Assembly: GCA_903930505.1 (NCBI GenBank)
Contig: CAIYYQ010000251.1
Span: 1-7,755, forward strand
Direction of reading: 5' to 3'
Source: Methanobacteriota archaeon
Lineage (GTDB): Archaea > Thermoplasmatota > E2 > DHVEG-1
Length of the DNA stretch: 7,755 nt
Within the stretch, counting starts at the first letter, position 1. Each line of letters opens with the position of its first letter. Under the pieces are notes generated by a model that worked only from the letters and a program-made list of their open reading frames with translations, was not told the origin of the DNA and made no database searches. The position numbers were made by a program, and so were the translations under genes. This document shows positions 4,298-7,755 of this stretch, one piece after another.

Positions 4298-7110
4298 AAC
4301 ATCAACGTTTTCTTTGTGATGAATGGGCTCGTATCCCCTTTTCAGTCATCGGGGTTTTTCTACTTATTGGCAGTAGTCTAACGACTGTGTATGTTGTTCA
4401 TCTCGAACAAGAAAAAGCAGATGAAATTGCACGTACGATTGATTTTACCGAGGTCGATACGTTGTTGCGGTATGCGGAATCTGATATCGCGACTGCGCTC
4501 AATATCGCAGGGTTGAATGCCTTAAAAGAAATCGGGAAGAAACCAGTGATGGAACCATCTGAAGACGCACAACTAAAAGGATACGGTGAAACAGCAGATG
4601 AAATCAATGAGAACCGCGTAAAAGAGCAGATCATGGAGGAGCTAAACATCTACCTCACTGCAACGTATCTGTATGCTGCGTTCAATGATGGAAAGTATGC
4701 TGTCAACATTGTAATCCCAAAGAATGCTAATTATCCGCTTACAAGCTGGGAAAATATCAGTATCAAATCAATGGATTTACAGTTGAAACGCCCTATTGAT
4801 ATTCCACTTATTGGCGGTGTTATTGGGCCACCGGTAACCATTGATCATCAGACGTATTGGGTTGCCTCATTCCCAATAACTGTTGAGATTCAAAAGCTTC
4901 AAAAGGATTCAGACAGTGAACGCGTGACCACACAGGAGATTTTAGTTTCTTCGATTCTTACCACACGATACCCTCTATTGAAAAGCCTGGTAGATGAATA
5001 CAATCAGACGATCAACGGCGCGTTTTCAAAACTCTGGACTGTTACTACGGTGCTATCCAACGTGTATTCCCTTATCCGCGGCTATAAACATTATGGAAGC
5101 GGAGAACCATTGAATGTTGTAGATAACCGACATCTTGCACCACTAGTGAACGGTGGGTTATTGCTTGAACAGGGACTCGTGTTCGGCAGCGTAGACCCTT
5201 TAGCTCTTGTTGAGTTTACCGTAGAAACCGGAAAAGCAATCAAAGGTACGAGCCAGTCGGTTCGTGATGCGTTTAACGAAACCAGCGGAGATGGATATAA
5301 CGTCTCAACAACAGATTCAAACAAAGAAAGCGCGAATCATGATGCTGGTGATGCAAGTAATACAAGTATTGAGACAGCACCAAAAGTGAATCTTTCAGAT
5401 ATCGCACAGCAGATTCTCTATGATATCACGAGTGTCACACTGTTGTTTCAGAATGAAACCACTGGGATTTGGGCGAATACTACCCTTTCACTTGAGGATA
5501 CAGAGCATGATGATATTCAAGAGATGATACGTGAACTCGTGGAAGTACGTGCACATGAAGGGTATCAGTGGATGGACATGAACAAAGAACTGGCTAGGAA
5601 TCAAACGACTTCTCATCAAATTACGCAGATCGTTGATGAAATGTACAAAGCTGATTTTCATACGGAGGTTACCCGAAATCCATCGTATGCATGGGGAAGT
5701 CATCCTGGGCACCCAATTGATAATGGAACAGGACCCTGGATGTTTGATGACTATACCTTGATTCAAACGCTTTCAAAACCTCCAAAAGGATTTATTCTTC
5801 CAGATTGTACACTTTTAGGTAAGCGTTACAATGTTTCCTGGCATCGGGATCATTACTGGAGTAAAAAAACTGTGGAAACCTCCGGGAATCAGACATGGGT
5901 GAACTGGTCATCAATCACAACACTTGATCTGAACCATGAGACCGTGACATTATCCGTGGTTTTGGATCATTACTCGCTGTTTCTGGATTCCAAAAAAAAT
6001 ATTCTTCGCGATGATGTCGCTGATGTGTTATACTACAATACAACTGCGGACGATATAAATCTTGAAGATACCATAGAAACGTATAATCACACGTATTTTA
6101 CACCACACGAAGAAGACCGTGTTCTTCATGGATCTGGCTGGTATGATATTTACACAATCGATGGTATGATTCCTACGCAATGGGAAAATGAAGCGTGGGA
6201 TGCGCTAGAAGAAATCCTTGGATTGATTGGGATGATTCAGCAGGATCCATCGATTACATCACTCGATTACCCAAATCCTGCAGATCTTCTAGAAGTAGTG
6301 AAAAACGATCTTTTAACAAAATATACGCAGAAGATGGAACAATATCAAAATAAAACTGCTTATCTAACCCAGACTCTACAAGGAATAGTTTTTCAGAGTG
6401 TAGGAAAAAAAGCTGTGTATGGTACACGCGACTGGTATGTCCAAACGGTAAAAGACGCAATAGAACACACGTTTTCCGAGGTTTCAGATCAGATTCAGGA
6501 TGTTGTTGATAAAAAGGTTCCCAGTGAGTTACGTGACCATGTCCAAGAAGCGCTGAAGAGTGAAGTCGTTGATCCATTGAAAAATCAGTTCACAATCCCG
6601 TTTGGTTTTGAGATGAATCTCACGCGATACACCGATGAAGATATTGCGTGGAATGAATCTGTTCGTCTTGCCGTGGATCAGTATCCAAATTATTTGTCTG
6701 CGTTTGAACAAACAGAATACGAAGGCGTGAATTATTGGTCGTTAGGTCTGAGAAATCTCTGCATACTTGGTCCAACAGGTTTACCGATTTTACCTCCAAC
6801 CCCAGTTACACCATGGATTATAACACTCAATATATGGCTGATTGATGTCAAAGGTGAATACGCAGAGTTTAAGGTGATTGATAGCAGCGATGAAACAATG
6901 TTTCATCCGATCCTTGGTCACGAACCACAGATATATATGAGAAAATACGATCTTATTTATAACAAGAATGAAACGGTTTTCTTTGGGTATAATTCCCGGG
7001 TGAATTTTAGTTTTTCAACAGTCGCTTTTAGTGTGGTTCCTGCATGGGGACTGATGGTTGGTGATCTTGAAAAAAATATTGATGAACGTGATGGAAGTCT
7101 ACTATCATGA
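4294..7110 (+). CDS. Large (938 aa) membrane-anchored surface protein, DUF7286-like, third gene of envelope operon
   Basis: The largest protein of the operon; its function is unknown. A short basic/acidic N-terminus (CDEWARIPF) leads into one membrane helix (about residues 14-35, IPFSVIGVFLLIGSSLTTVYVV). The rest appears extracellular: a helical region (about 36-125, coiled-coil-like around the TEVDTLLRYAESDIATALNI stretch), a mixed beta domain (130-220), a further helical part (220-325), and a low-complexity Ser/Thr/Asn/Asp linker (about 326-366). A second large region (367-800) includes aromatic-rich stretches and a long helix (about 660-760). The C-terminal beta domain contains WIITLNIWLIDVKGEY (841-856). 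Around twenty N-X-S/T sequons are visible. No catalytic motif is recognised. The N-terminal 'RIPFSVIGVFLLIGSS' closely recalls haloarchaeal DUF7286 proteins, which lie in pilin-like gene sets of similar composition; this is memory, not a search. It starts by ATGA overlap and ends by ATGA overlap. Confidence 0.8.
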   Translation: MKHQRFLCDEWARIPFSVIGVFLLIGSSLTTVYVVHLEQEKADEIARTIDFTEVDTLLRYAESDIATALNIAGLNALKEIGKKPVMEPSEDAQLKGYGETADEINENRVKEQIMEELNIYLTATYLYAAFNDGKYAVNIVIPKNANYPLTSWENISIKSMDLQLKRPIDIPLIGGVIGPPVTIDHQTYWVASFPITVEIQKLQKDSDSERVTTQEILVSSILTTRYPLLKSLVDEYNQTINGAFSKLWTVTTVLSNVYSLIRGYKHYGSGEPLNVVDNRHLAPLVNGGLLLEQGLVFGSVDPLALVEFTVETGKAIKGTSQSVRDAFNETSGDGYNVSTTDSNKESANHDAGDASNTSIETAPKVNLSDIAQQILYDITSVTLLFQNETTGIWANTTLSLEDTEHDDIQEMIRELVEVRAHEGYQWMDMNKELARNQTTSHQITQIVDEMYKADFHTEVTRNPSYAWGSHPGHPIDNGTGPWMFDDYTLIQTLSKPPKGFILPDCTLLGKRYNVSWHRDHYWSKKTVETSGNQTWVNWSSITTLDLNHETVTLSVVLDHYSLFLDSKKNILRDDVADVLYYNTTADDINLEDTIETYNHTYFTPHEEDRVLHGSGWYDIYTIDGMIPTQWENEAWDALEEILGLIGMIQQDPSITSLDYPNPADLLEVVKNDLLTKYTQKMEQYQNKTAYLTQTLQGIVFQSVGKKAVYGTRDWYVQTVKDAIEHTFSEVSDQIQDVVDKKVPSELRDHVQEALKSEVVDPLKNQFTIPFGFEMNLTRYTDEDIAWNESVRLAVDQYPNYLSAFEQTEYEGVNYWSLGLRNLCILGPTGLPILPPTPVTPWIITLNIWLIDVKGEYAEFKVIDSSDETMFHPILGHEPQIYMRKYDLIYNKNETVFFGYNSRVNFSFSTVAFSVVPAWGLMVGDLEKNIDERDGSLLS

Positions 7111-7742
7111 GATGCTTTCATTACCGAATAATTGTAACCGTATGCATGATTTTCCTGTCTCTATGTTCATTAAGCGAGATCGCTTCGGCGAATGCTGCTG
7201 TTGAAAATGAGTACGGGTGGTGTCGATGTTATTTTAGCAGGGATAATACAACATGGCAGGAAGCAACAGTCAACTATGCCTCCTTGAAGCTTGGCGAACC
7301 ATTTTATGTAAAAGCAGTGATTCGCGCAAAACGTGATCTCAACGCATTTGGTTTACATCTGTGTGGTTTTGCAGGTTCCTCTGATTTTGATGTGATAGCT
7401 GGCCCAAGTACTCTTGATAAGGCGTGTATTTTGTACAAACCTGTGACAAACGAGAATTATACGTATATTTGGAATGTACAGGTGAAACCAGATACAAATT
7501 GGGTGAATGGGAGTTCACCGTTGAATATGGATGTTGTGTTTACGAAGGATGGAAATCATATTATTCCTCCATTTACAATCGTGAATGTGTATATTCTCGA
7601 TGAACTCTGGGAGGGATACCATAGTGAGAATAACGGAAAAAATAACGATGCTACCACGGATACGAACATGCCAGGATTTGAATTTTTTATTGTACTAACA
7701 GCAACAAGTATTATAATTGTATTCAGAAAAAAAATCAACTAA
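7107..7742 (+). CDS. Secreted surface protein with PGF-CTERM-like sorting tail, last gene of envelope operon
   Basis: A 211-residue exported protein. Residues 1-30 form a signal peptide: a basic start (MRCFHYR), a hydrophobic core (IIVTVCMIFLSLCSL) and a probable cleavage near ASANA. The mature part (about 31-165) looks like a single beta-sandwich-type domain, with four cysteines (C39, C41, C86, C107) that could make two disulfides and sequons at N47, N117 and N134. A Ser/Asn/Asp/Thr-rich spacer (about 172-187) precedes PGFE (189-192), a 14-residue hydrophobic stretch and RKK near the end. This is the PGF-CTERM layout, processed by archaeosortase A with lipid attachment in the known haloarchaeal case. 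The domain arrangement also recalls methanosarcinal sarcinarray-type surface proteins, at low confidence. The start overlaps the previous stop (ATGA); the Shine-Dalgarno is weak, so translation probably depends on coupling. No archaeosortase is in the window. Confidence 0.8.
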   Translation: MRCFHYRIIVTVCMIFLSLCSLSEIASANAAVENEYGWCRCYFSRDNTTWQEATVNYASLKLGEPFYVKAVIRAKRDLNAFGLHLCGFAGSSDFDVIAGPSTLDKACILYKPVTNENYTYIWNVQVKPDTNWVNGSSPLNMDVVFTKDGNHIIPPFTIVNVYILDELWEGYHSENNGKNNDATTDTNMPGFEFFIVLTATSIIIVFRKKIN

Positions 7743-7755
7743 TTATATACTTCGT

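Noticed and set aside
6254..6711. Minus-strand open frames opposite the 938-residue protein gene
   Set aside because: No domain, no Shine-Dalgarno and no promoter were seen; they are explained as shadows of the long + strand gene.
1..7755. CRISPR arrays, insertion sequences, tRNA or rRNA genes
   Set aside because: No regularly spaced repeats, transposase motifs, terminal inverted repeats or cloverleaf-like segments were found by eye on either strand.

Overview
The window is archaeal. It opens with the 3' part of a PCNA sliding clamp, followed by an archaeal/eukaryal-type RNase P protein (Pop5/Rnp2). Intergenic regions carry T-rich tracts and TATA-like boxes rather than bacterial -35/-10 elements, Shine-Dalgarno sites match an archaeal anti-SD, and the last protein ends in a PGF-CTERM-like tail. 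The coding style (about 40% GC, euryarchaeal PCNA) fits a euryarchaeon, perhaps a Thermoplasmatota-type or methanogen-related lineage. That placement is inference; no rRNA gene is present to fix it. All six supported genes plus the partial one lie on the + strand, and there is no gene-free stretch longer than about 110 bases.

Left part (1-2359), information processing. PCNA (partial) is followed after 46 bases by the RNase P subunit Pop5, which has no ATG/GTG/TTG at the place homology demands and seems to start at an ATT behind a good Shine-Dalgarno. Next is a 443-residue AAA+ ATPase whose N-terminus looks like the helix-hairpin-helix domain of RadA/Rad51. Its ATPase core has MCM-like signatures (Walker B with DEFDK, a pre-sensor-1 lysine, an ANP sensor 1 and an SR arginine finger). 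It lacks the OB-fold/zinc N-terminal half of a replicative MCM helicase, and I recognise no named gene for it.

Right part (2360-7742), an envelope operon. A strong TATA-like box and a leader with competing hairpins around the Shine-Dalgarno precede four genes whose stop and start codons overlap at every junction (TGATG, ATGA, ATGA). The first three (163, 447 and 938 residues) each have one N-terminal membrane segment and a large, presumably external, domain; the two larger ones are very rich in N-glycosylation sequons. The fourth is a secreted 211-residue protein with a signal peptide and a PGF-CTERM-like sorting tail, expected to be processed by an archaeosortase and anchored at the surface. 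The N-terminal segments resemble the uncharacterised pilin-like gene sets found beside type IV pilus/Tad-like ATPases in haloarchaea and other euryarchaea (I recall the DUF7284-DUF7288 families, unverified). No ATPase or platform protein is inside the window. The working model is a co-translated set of subunits for one surface structure. This operon and the HhH-MCM-like ATPase are the two least-described items here.
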